DNA of 64,000 nucleotides from Chondrosia reniformis (lineage: Eukaryota > Porifera > Demospongiae > Chondrillida > Chondrillidae), in contig OX359195.1 in assembly GCA_947172415.1 (NCBI GenBank), positions 4,625,501-4,689,500 on the forward strand, given 5' to 3'. Shown piece by piece: positions 24,501 to 36,500 of the stretch. The position numbers and the translations under genes are program-made. How positions within the stretch are numbered: position 1 is the stretch's first letter; the number at the start of each line of letters is the position of its first letter. The notes under the pieces were generated by a model that made no database searches, was not told where the DNA came from, and saw nothing but the letters and a program-made list of their open reading frames with translations.

Positions 24501-27500
24501 GGTGGCCACATCCATTTAACCAAATTTTGGGCCAAGAATCTCATGCAGCAAATGGGGTTGGTGAAGAGAAGGGCAAGCACCAAAGCAAAGGTATCAGTCG
24601 AAGATTTTGCCAAATTGAAAGAGCAATTATTAGATAGAAGAGATTCCTCCTCAATTAATAATCAAGTGGGACCAAACATGAATACAATACATTCTAGTGT
24701 CAAATTGGACAATGGCTATAGAGGGATCCAAGCGTGTTGAAATTGCTGGCATTGATGACCAACGCCAAATAACTGCAGTGTTTGCAGGCACAATGTCGGG
24801 AGAATTTCTTCCTCCACAGATCATCTATAAGGGAAAAACAGTTAAATGCCTACCTGCCACAGAGATTCCACCAGATTGGCATGTAACATTTACAGAGAAT
24901 CGTTGATCAAATGAGGCAACAATGATTGCTTATTTAAATAGGATACTATTTCCCTACATAGAAAGGAAACGATCCCATCTCCAATTAGCTACAGACTCTC
25001 CTGCACTGGTTATCTGTTGTTTGCGCATTTCATCCTACCTGAAGGTGCACATGTCCACACCATGTACTAAAGTTTTGGCCGCAGCAATTGCAAATAATCC
25101 ACAATCCTCTGGTCCTTTCTGTTTTTGCATTTTCATCATTGTGATATTGACTCTTTCAGGCCCAAACAGATTATGAATAACGCTACGTGTGTCATCATCC
25201 ACCATGTCATATACTGAATCAATAACTCGCACTTCATTCTTACTGCAATTTAAACTAGATGCCACAATCCAATGATCACCATGGCAATGGATGATTTGTA
25301 CACCTTCTTCTATTTTAGTTTGTTCCATTTTTTGCCGCAAGGTCAGCTTGAAACCATCCACATATGGAAACTGTAATTGTGGAAGTTTTTGAGCGAAATT
25401 GATGTGCCGATCGTTCAATCTTCCGCCATCTTGTATTAAGATGTTTCTAACCAAAATAAGCAGATGGCTACCTTCAAGCTCAAGCCATTATTCCTTCGCT
25501 TGGAATATCATTCTCGCACTCCACATCTTTTTTCCGTCCTACTGCACTCTTCACACACCAGCTATCCAACTTAGAAGCAATTGCCGAATCAAACAGCTTT
25601 CGTACCTTCCCAAGGTACTTTGTAGGACAAGCTTACACGGTATTTCAAGGCCACCTTGAGGTAGATCTTCCGAGTACTGTCGGCTGCCAATGACATCAAA
25701 AGTTGTAGTCCCCTGGTGATCGAGAAACAGAGAACACACGGCACTGATTTCTCGAGGAACATGCCCGACTGTGACACTGCCTCGGTCAACTCCAACACAG
25801 TAAGGATCACGTACGTTGTTCTCTTCCTTTTTGCAGCTAAGCCTCTCGCCGATACAAGCCTCCCATATGTTCTTGTAAATGATAGCCTCGAATCTTCGAC
25901 TGAATAATGTGTACCTCTTTGTTCACAGCCATTCCTGAAAAACTACTCTGCTTCCACGTGCGTGAAACAAGTATTTTGACTTTAAAAAACTTGTGGGGCC
26001 CAAAACTCAAACTACTTGCTGATTCTTAGTCCGGTTAACTGATTCCGGTCGTCAGATGTTGACAGATATACAAGGTTACGAACAGGAAGCCATACTTACC
26101 TAATTTCTATAGGAGGGATTTACGAAAATATTTTCCTCGAAATTTGCTAAATGGTGCAATTCGCAAAAATTTTGTCCCTTGAAAATTTCCCGCTAAACAG
26201 TACCTACGTATGTGGTATATCCTCAGAAAAACATAAGTAATTTGTGAGTATACTGAGTAAAGTATACTGTCCTTATGCTACTTTATTCTTCTATTGCTTC
26301 TACTTCTTTATTTCATCTAAAAGATGCAAATATTTGGCAGGACTTATGGTGGCTGTTGCTCCAACATCAGGGTCTTCGTAAAAGACAATCCCATCTCTTC
26401 CCCATAAACCTGCTTTTGACTGAATACCTCGACTCTTCTTTTTGCCATCTCCTGTTAACCTCTCAAGCTCCTTCCACACCTTCCCAGGGTTTCATTAATT
26501 TTTTCAAAATACTGCAGCTTTGCCTTCTTCATCTTCATTATCACAAGCTTCCTCAATTTCTTATACTGTTCCCAGTCAGTGCCTATCTTCGTTCTCTTAG
26601 CCTTTTTGCAGTGGTAGTTGCACGCTCTCATAAGGGCTCTTATCTCCCAGGTGATCCATGATAGCGTCCTCTTTCTAACTGATTAAGTATAAAAAAGAAC
26701 CTTTTCTTAAAATGACCAACATACTTCTTCCTGCGGCAGAAATTTGACATTGCTCATAAACTGTATTTAAAAATCATATTTTTGAAAAAGAAGTTGATAT
26801 AATCCCAGAAAACAGGACATTGTGTGTGTAAGTCATGAAACTAATATCCCTTTCAGACGGCAGCGAAGTGTGTTTGAACCCGTGTTGACATTGAGTGTGG
26901 CGAGACCGGTTTCAACCTGTGTCGCTTTCAGACGATAGTATATTTACTGATTAATTTCGTAATATAGAGAAGATGGTGGGAGAAGGTATACTCATTTTCC
27001 TTGTAGCGTTTATCTATCTTAGAAGACGACAGAGTGATCGAAGAAGGTATATTTGTCACAAAAGATTACTTTCCAAGATGAGTATGGTTTACTTTTGGTG
27101 ATTTTAACAGCAGTCAGCTGCAGCGTTTCTAAGTGTCCTGAGTCAGTACTACTTTTCCAGTTTCATTCGTCATGGAATAATCAGAACAAGACCTGGTAGT
27201 ACCACAGCCTTTTGGGATGATGTTGTGTCAGGCTGGGAAGACTCTGAATGGAAAAGGAGTTAGTAGATCGACTTTCACTTACTTGTGTCAGCAGCTCACT
27301 CCACAGCTAATAACTCAAGGCAATCCTATTGGTAGAACCTTAACAGCAGAATAGAAAGTTGCAATGACTCTGTGGAAGTTAGGAACTAATGTAGAGTATA
27401 GAACAATTAGCCACTTGTTTGATGTTGGACTATCTACTGTCTGCATTGCTGTGCACCAGGTGTGTCGCTCTATTGTAATACAGCTGATGCCCATTTATAT

Positions 27501-30500
27501 ACAAATACCAACTGGTGATATGTTAAAAGCTGTCCAGGATGGTTTCTTTCTCAAATGGGGATTTTCACAATGTGTGGAGGGGCATAGTTAAAAGCAGGTG
27601 TAAGTTGTACATGTGGCTGACCAGTGAATGGTGGTGGAGGCAGTGCAAAGAGTAACACATGCTGCATGAGGTTCATAAATCTCTCCTCCCTCTCTTCTGC
27701 AGCTCTCATTAGCCTCTCCTCCCTTTCTAACCTTCTTTGTTCTGCAGCCTCCATTCTAGCCCTCTTCTCTTGCTGCATTCCCATGAACCTCTCCCACATA
27801 ATGGTGATGGTCTTCTCTGCCTTGTCAGCCTTACTGACTTCTTCTTTTTAGCTTGTGGCAGTCTGCTGGTCCCCTAGAAGTGGAAGGGCCAGCTGTGAAA
27901 GGTCCTGTGGTGGATGGGCCCGAAGAAGGCCTGGTGGTGGCTTATGGAGGTCCTGCCATGGGTTGTGTCAAGGTAGAGGGCTCAGAGCTGCCTACTTCAT
28001 CTTCAGTCTGAGAGTCATGAGGAGACTGCAAGTCATTAAATACAGACTGGTCTAGCTCATGATTGTCAGCAAACCCGCTAGCACTACTACCTGACACATC
28101 AGCAAGGGTAACCTGGGATTCCTCATCATCTTCCTGAGATCTATGGCCAGATTCTAATAATGAGGGAGGGCTAACCACTGCCCTACTCCTACTGCACTGC
28201 CCTACAGCATGAATCTGCTGAAACCACTGAAAGGTGACATAAATGTCTGGTGGTTCAGCTTGGCTGTCTTCATCAGAAAAAGACCTACCCCACTTCTTTG
28301 CAAAGCGTCCACCTTTTCCCTATACTTGCACTTTAATTGTTTTATTTTGTCTCGGCATTGTTTTAAAATCTCTGTTGAAACCTTGGCGAGCAAGATCGTC
28401 GGTGATTCTATGGTAAGGAACTTCATTCCTTACCATGCCGTTTAGCTGGCGTTGAACATTTTCGTCCGACCATGAGGCAATCAGAGCTTCTACTTCTTCA
28501 TCCGTCCAAATTCATCCTCGATCTGCCATTTTAACTCGCTTGAGAAACTATGTTCAACCTGGCTCGGTAGCAGGGTTGAACACGATTTTGATAACCGAAT
28601 CAAACCCGCTTTCGAAACATCGTGTGAACGCCTGAACCGGATTGAAACCAATTTGAAATCACTTCTAAATGACCCTTCTGAAAGGGGTATTAGACCTTGT
28701 CTAAAAGGGGTCTGGATTTGAGGGGTTCCACTGTAGAAGGTAGTAACTTTCTTCTTACTGTGCTAGTGCTAATATTTGCTTTATTGTTTGTTATCTTTAG
28801 GTTGGAAAGAGAGCTTGAAATAATTTTAGCACAACAAAAGGAATTAGAGGAATTGCTTACTCCTTTAGAAAAGGAAGTTTTGACTAATCATGCAAGAGCT
28901 ACCCAAGGGGCGGACAGGGAAAGACGGAGAATGTAAGTTATTACGCGTACAATGCTGTTAAAGGGATTTTTAGAAGCTGTCATAGGCAGTCCATATATTT
29001 TTTACACTACTTCTGGTTTGTGGCGCTTATTTGATATATATACAGTATGGGTTCATACGCTATTATTATAAAACTTAATTTATATGCAAATGCTAATGGC
29101 ATTTGGGGAGCTTAAATTAACTAGGACATTAAGCATTCAAAATCATTTAATTAAGGCTACCAAATATTTTGAGCAGAGGGGGTGGGAGACAGAGTTCTTT
29201 AACTGGAATTACTTTTTATGGTGTGTGGGCTCAGAACATAGCACTGAAAATATGGGGCACTGTTGTTATATAAAGTTGACATACTGTATTAATTGAAAGT
29301 AATGTGAGAGTCCCCACGAGGGTCTCCCACCCACTCCAGAGGCCTCACGAGCGCTTGCAGCACATTATCACCTCGCATAGTGTATAAACGCTTTAAATCA
29401 TTTGCTACTACGTTTTAAAATAGGCTTTAAGTCTTTAGGTGTTATTCTGGTTTACCTCTAGCGTTTGGCAGAGAAAAATTAAATCTTCGTGCAGAGTGGC
29501 TCAAGTTACGCGACCATGCAAGGAATTTCAAAGATCAATGAAGTGTATATAAATATGTGTGAGAGATATATTTCATAAATTTACTTATCAACATTTTTAG
29601 CCTTCAACATTGCTGAATTCCTTACACCAATTCATCTTTTGATAAAGGTTACCCCAACGCTAAATCCACCTATGAACAGTTTGTGCGGGAATTCGCTTAA
29701 TATTCCAACGATTTCTCCTGCCATCTTTCCATCAGTTTTTAGAAAAACGAAAACTTCAGTAATAGGTAATTGTGAAATGTTTTTCTCGTACTTAGTGTAC
29801 GTTCATGGTATACTGCCAGCTTGAAAGTATAAGTCTTACACTACCTTTTTTCATGTCTACAACTCTTAACTACAAAGACTGCAGTGGAACTTATCTAAAA
29901 ACTAAAGGTGCCTGCAATTAACTTTTTGAACCCGTTTTCTCAAATGGATCGTTGAATTCATGTTTTGTTTACGCCAAGTCTTACAAATGTTGCATACTGA
30001 AGTAAGAGCTCTTAACTAATACCCATTCATTAGTTGGTATCGAAAAACTGTTTTTGGAATATGGACTGCAACTAAGTAGGCGTGTCGCAAACCACGCCCA
30101 TCCACCCACATAGCAATCATTAACATGTACTTGATCCATCAGATTATAAAAATTAGCTAATCCCATCACCCTTAACTACCTAGAGCTATTTTAGGCAAAC
30201 CAGCAATATGCACTCTTTAGATGTGGAGCACTGTACATATATGTGTAACGTATTAAGGTAAACTTAATGGACCATGAATATTAGTTCTCTTATCAGTCAT
30301 TTTTCTTACAACATACTTTGAATCCAAGCCATAAAGTATAGTATGTAATCATATGTTTGGCTTAATGGAGGCTTGGTTCATGAAGCTTCTGAAATCATCA
30401 GCTTGACGTATGGACTGCCATTTATTGTGATGGCTTTTAGTAATGACATATAGTAAACAATCTAGACAGTACTTCAAAGGTAATGGTATAGGTGTTATGC

Positions 30501-33500
30501 AAGTTTGGCCATTTCTGGAAATGCCAATTATGCAATCTGCCCTGTTGGGTGTTCCAGCATTGTTCATGAATGGTCGTTATAGGAGAAGGAAGACTCCTAG
30601 CTTTTGTTGTGCTATTTTTGAGTGACTGGTAGTTGAATTATCATGCCACATCATTGCTGTGTTCCTGGCTGTACCAGTAACTACAGTGACAAGATCGACA
30701 GGGTTCTCCCTAGGCCTGTTTAGCGTGTTACTGCGCCACCCTACTTTTTTTGTTGTCTTATTGTTATTATTCATTTTTTTACTTTTTTTATTGATTCTTG
30801 ACGTTGGCAGAATTTAGACTCACCTACGGTACATTTCACAAAAAAGTTAATGTTCTACGCCCGTAGCCGTAGCCGCTGTACGCCCGTAGCCCTAGCCATC
30901 GTACGCCCGTAGCCGTAGATGTTCTACGTCCGTACCAGTAGTTGTTATACGCCCGTACCAGTAGTTGTTGTACACCTGTAGCCATAGCTGTCATAAACCC
31001 GTATATATACGTACGTTAGTTCAATAGCCAAACCCGTTGAGACAGCCGTATTATATACGTACTGCTTTTCAATATTTCTATAACTTTTTTTTTTTCACCG
31101 AAACATGCTATGTATATGAATAACTAAAAGTAAAAGTTGCGTACATGTAATCACATTGGTGATGACTTGTTCTTAATAATTTACCTTTACATTACATATG
31201 TAATAATAATAATATAGTTGCACATGCAACGGACATTGTCAAAAGCTCCAGCAGTGCCTTGCACTGCTTCAGTAGTTGAAGAAATCTGGGCAAGACAGCT
31301 GGCCAGTGGTTCCCAGAACTGATACAGAATTCCCTCGTTGGACTGCCACAGCCAGCCTTTGGAAGAGGTAGGTGGTAGATCTTTCATCCCCAGATGCTTG
31401 AGCCAAATGCTGACCCCGCTCCTTTAGGAAAGCCATGGTCTGTGGCCCGAAAACTCCAGATGTCTCGATGGCCACTGGGGTGAAGGCATGTGTGGGGTTG
31501 AGGTGGGCGTACTTTGCCGTCTTCCTCTCCTCTGCCAAAGCTGCTACAGCTCCTGCCTCCCTGGTGGCACTTGATGAATAGGAAGAGGCAAAAGTGTCGG
31601 GGCAGGTCGCGTCCCACACCAGCAACTTTCCATTCTTCCTGTGATGCCGTCAGGGCACTTGCCATCCGTACGGTAGAGGCCCAACGGCTCCAGACGCGAT
31701 GGTACTTTGGCTGCAACCAAGGCTCTGTGTGTGATGTCATTCACTGCCGCATGTCGATGGAGGCGCCCCTCGCTCCACCGGCAGCTGAGCCCATGTGTTG
31801 CAAGGCTGTCTACCTCATCTCCACAGTGGTGGCAAGAATGTGGCCTGCATAGGGGTGTGCCAAGACGGAGGCCTGTTGCTACCCTGATGGTATAGTTATC
31901 CATACGCGGACCAAGAGATGCAATGGGCAAAGCATTCAGCCAGGCTCCGGACTCTTTGGCAGTAGAAGCGAGCAGGCGGGCACGTGATCTGGGATCTGGT
32001 GCATTCCTCAGCAGGGAATCAGCCAGGGCAGATGCCCTCGGGGTATCCCAAGCCTTCTGTCATTGTTGGTCTACACCCTCGGGAGGCACTTGATTGTGGC
32101 CTGAGGACCACAGAAAACTGGCGTCATCCACGTTGGGGAGCTGGGAGCCTTGAAGGTGGATTGGAATGATGCGGTTGACAAGGTCAGAAGCAGCAGCAGC
32201 CGAGGCCAGGAAGGCAGAAGGTGCTAGCTGCACTGCACTCCGGATACCTAGTCCCCCCATCCTTACAGGAAGTGTGGCTTGTGTCCATGCTGGTTCATCC
32301 TCATTGAAGTGTATGTTTGTGATGCCACTCAGGGTTGATCTTAATAGCTCGTCATACTCCTGCAACACCGGGGAAAGAAAGCAGGGTGCAGTTCTGAGGT
32401 TGTAGAGGAGTTTTGGGAGCGCAAAGGAGTGCTTCAGTAGGAGGAGGGCATCTTAGGCAGTCAGACAACGCAGCCTCTCACCCATCCTCTTCAGCATGTT
32501 GGTCTTGGCCTTGAGAGTGGCTGAGACAGAGACAACATCTCCAATTGGCGATCCCAGCAATGTGGCTGTGGAGGGCTCCACCACCAAGGCTCCTGGGAGA
32601 GAAGACTGAACGAAAATTGTGGTGTCAGGATCAGTGCAGATGATTTCTGATTTCTGCCTGTTCAACTGCAGTCCGATTCTTGCCCCCTCTCGCTCCACCA
32701 CCTCCAGGTCAGTCAAAAGGGTCTCCACATCTCCTCCTAAGGTGCCATCATCAAGGTAGAAAAGGGACAACTCCGAATTCAGCTGTGAGACCAGCCGGTG
32801 GATGCTCAGGCAGAACAGAAGGGGTCCCCCTGTTGTACTCCTTCTGCAGATTGGATGGTAGCATCACTCCAGAAGAGAGATGATGGTGAGGAGTAGGCTG
32901 AATGCACAAAAGGGTAGAGTGTAGGTGCATGTTCCAGAACGGCATCTAGCATCCTGTCTCTGTAGATGGAGTTAAAAGCATTCTGGAAGTCCAACTTCAG
33001 AACTGCCTTGCCAGGGTTTATGTCACGCAAGTAGAGCCTAACTGCATGGACAGCTGCCTCCCCTCCTCCCTTGACACCGAAACCTAGCTGTCGAGGGGCC
33101 AAGAGGTTCCCCATCTCCTTCATGACCAGGCTCCCAGCCACCTTTGCAGCGAGACGATGCAGTGTACAGCTTACTGCCATAGGCCGAATCCCACCTTGTT
33201 TCTTGTGAAGGGCTGTCAGATTGGCTCCAAAGAAGAAAGGACGAATGGATGATGGAGTTGCACCTTCTAGCACCAGCTGCACAAAGGAAACGAGAGCAGG
33301 GAGAAGCACTTGACGGCTGTCCCTATCTGATAGCATATCCTTTAAGTGCTGAGGTCTGAGGCCATCTGGCCCTCCAGCGGATCACTTGGGAAAGGAGTGG
33401 ATTGCCCGTATGACCTCTTCTTCAGTTACCATGATGGTACACTGTTGTATGCCCTTCGAATGGTGGGATGCTGGAGTCAGGACGTGGGGATGGGTGCTTC

Positions 33501-36500
33501 TCCTTGAGGGCTTCAAAAGTGACCACATTCATGGGTGCCAATGTGTCATCAGAGCAAGCCAATCTTACTGCTCCCCTGAAATCGCCCTCCTCGAGCTTTG
33601 CTGACACGTGCGCTGCCAGAATAGCCATCTGTTCGTCTGATTCAGAGTGACTTTTCCTGATACTGGGCCGTTTTGGGGCAGATGATGGATCACTTTCTTC
33701 TCTCAACTGGTTGTTGATTGCTGTTGCCAGAGACCTAGTACGGCCTCCTCCTCTGTCTGGGAGTCTGAGGCACCGCACACTGAAGCAGAGTAGCCGATTC
33801 CATGAGGTGTGGTCATTCTTACGTACGACAACCTCTAGGATCGCAGCAAGCTTTCTCCCCGTGCGCTCTCCTGATGCCCTTAGCAGGTGCTTGATGATGT
33901 TCCCTGACGTTCTAGGGAGAAGAGGAAAACCGAGTGTCAGAGGCTGGCTCTCCGAATCCTCACTATCTTGGCTTCGGGTTATCGTCGTCGTCGCCGATGG
34001 AGGGTCCGGTCTGATGACGCTGACCAGACTGGTGGTCGGTGAGAGCCAGGGTAGCGAGATGCAACTGGGCCATGTTGTCTAACTAGGCCGGTGGCGGTGA
34101 CAACAATCGGGCGGAGGCAGACGGAGCAGAATGATTGAGAGTTTTGGCTACTCTTGTCGGCCCCCGCCGCCATTTTTCCACATTGTCTCTATTGTCTTCT
34201 ATAACTATATTTATAACTACCTGAGGTGTCTTTGTGTTGTTTATTATTGTTTCTCTGTTTTTTTTGTTTGCTGTTTAATTTTATGTTGTAATGTATATGT
34301 ATTAGTTATACGCGCCCGCGGGCGAGTATATGTATAAAATCCGTATACACCGAAGCGCCGTGGTATGAGTGATATATACTCCATCGCTTCTTATCGTTAT
34401 TTTGGCGGGACTTTCAGGATGGCTCATCTAGCGTCTGGTTGGTTTTGCTTAAACAATGACGACTTCAAAGAATGCTCTTGCCCTGACTACTCCAACTGTC
34501 CTAAATGTAAGGAGAATTGTCCACCCTCCAAGTAGAAACGTCTTAGTTTACCATATTTGGGCAGGGATATAACAGGATTTAAGAAGCCGATGCAGTATAT
34601 AGCTTCTTAAATCCTGTTATATCACGGTTACTAAATTTAAACACAGGCTGTTGCCCCGGCAACGGAGTATATTATGCTTATATACTCCTGCACTGTGGAG
34701 TAAAACATTTTATGATTGTGTCTGGCTTATTATCAAAATTAATGCCAAACTTTAGCCTGCGCGTACTATAGGGCAATGGTTCAGCAGTAGTTATACTACT
34801 GTACTTTTTTTCCTGGGGAGAACCCTGATCGAGGAAGCGGTTTCCTTCCACTCCTTGCCAAAAGAGAGTGTGCTAGGATTGCAAAGATTTGTAGAGATGT
34901 TAGGGATCATTTCCAAGTCAACAAGCACAGCGGGTGAAAAACACTGTGTCAAGGAAACACAAATTGATGACAGCAGTACACATCAACACTGCTTGTGTGT
35001 TAATCTCCTCAATGCTGAAAAAGAGTGCCAAAGACTGAAAATGCGAAACTGAGTGAGGAGATTGACACTTTGAAAGCTGCTAATTTGCCGCTGGCTCTCA
35101 TGTATTTAGCTTTAGCCAGATTGAGCACCATGATACTTAAGCTGGTAAAGTACTACACTGACTTCCTAATGTTTATGGCTTGCTTCATTTTCCTAGAGTC
35201 CTTGGCTAAAATCTTACCTACCTGGAAGGGTAGCTCCACAACCCCAGAAATATGGGAGCTGCACGGCACCAAGCGTGGCTCAAAGCCTAAACTCAGTTTG
35301 ATCAATCAGTTTAGTAATGGTTCGTCTTTGGTTAGGACTTGGAGAAGTGGGTCTTGCTCAGCGCTTCAAGGTATCATAGTCTACAGTCTCCCGATCCACT
35401 ATAACAGGGTTGACAAGGGACGTTTATCCCATAAAATTATGATTTGCCTTTCAGCTCATAACCATTTTACATTTTACTTTATGTATCAAAATGTAGCTAA
35501 CTGCATGTGCTTTCCATTGGTACAATCACTTTTTGCATAGCCACTACCTAGGTAAAGTTACGGATTCATGCATGAATCTACATAATGTATTTTAACTCAA
35601 GACAGTCTACTCTTGACCACATTCCACTTTGTCAGCACTTAGATTAACCACAGATATGCACACTGTGTATAGAGATAAGTCTTAGCTTGTAAACCTTTTT
35701 TTAATGAAGGGAATGGTTTTTACCCAACGTCTTAACCTGTATCTCCCCCATGTATGGTTAGTACAAATTTTTAACAATTCAAATGAAGGAGCAGAAAAGG
35801 CCCTTTCAAATGATAGCTTCAGAATCAAAATATGATGAAAGAAAAGGAAGTTATGGTACAGTGAATGCTAAATAATGAGTTTTGGAAAACAGTTGATAAA
35901 GATAAAGATTTGTGTTTTGTAGGTTATTGTACAGTATTATTCTTTTTAGTGTTTGAGCCATTCAGTTAAATACATTTGTGCATGAAATAAAATAATGTAA
36001 AGGTCAGAATACCCCAGCAGCAGTTCCTTCGTAGTTCCTTCTCTTACAATGTGGGCTTCCTCGGTTTCTTTCTCTGCTGCTTGCTTTGACTTCCTTTGCT
36101 GTTTAGCCACTGCTGGGGTGCTAGCCTGGGATCTCTTGATCCGAGTAGCATCTTGAGAAGCTAGGTGGGCTACACAGAGTGGGCCTGGGTTCATCTCCAG
36201 ACGATCCATAATAGGAATTAAACCCTGTTGACCAGAGCTGAAAACGATGGCCGAATGACTGACAGCAATTTCAATAATAGGCCTTGTAATAAATTCAGTC
36301 TTCAGTGCACGAGCCCAGATGAGGTTATTAAAACTTTAAGAATAAACTAGTATGTCCTAAAGGACGCATAACTTCGTAACGGAACCTTCAATTGCGCTAC
36401 ATCAGCACCATTATGCTAATACACATCGAGAGCTAGTGAATGATATGACACACGTACGTATTCGTATACGAATTATGGTGAAGGGAATAATCAGCGAAAA

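Larger units (their letters stand above)
23399..26195. mobile_element. 2.8-kb DNA transposon with 30-bp terminal inverted repeats
   Basis: The left end 23399-23428 starts tagcgggaaattttcgaggg. The right end 26166-26195 is its reverse complement with one difference (the CpG of the left copy is CA in the right copy). Inside lie a plus-strand pogo-like transposase remnant and a convergent minus-strand HIRAN plus C48 peptidase remnant. Two further insertions sit inside: an inverted-repeat element at 23551-23817 and a palindromic element at 25966-26023. Whether all cargo belonged to one ancestral element is not established. Confidence 0.65.
26842..28695. mobile_element. PIF/Harbinger-type transposon, internally deleted
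   Basis: The ends match as inverted repeats of about 17 bp (ctaatatccctttcaga at 26841-26857; complement at about 28679-28695). Inside are the two genes expected of this superfamily, convergent: a transposase on plus and a Myb/SANT-like protein on minus. The 3' half of the transposase is missing. The element lies in the 7.9-kb NUP62 intron, and its right end is about 100 bp from NUP62 exon 28801-28932. Confidence 0.75.

Noticed and set aside
24282..24613. Minus-strand open frames across the pogo-like remnant
   Set aside because: They are antisense shadows of the transposase frame with no motif of their own.
31384..32770. Several plus-strand open frames over 31.5-34 kb
   Set aside because: They lie opposite the LINE coding frames, which carry recognisable reverse-transcriptase motifs. 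The GC-rich coding strand makes the opposite strand open by chance.
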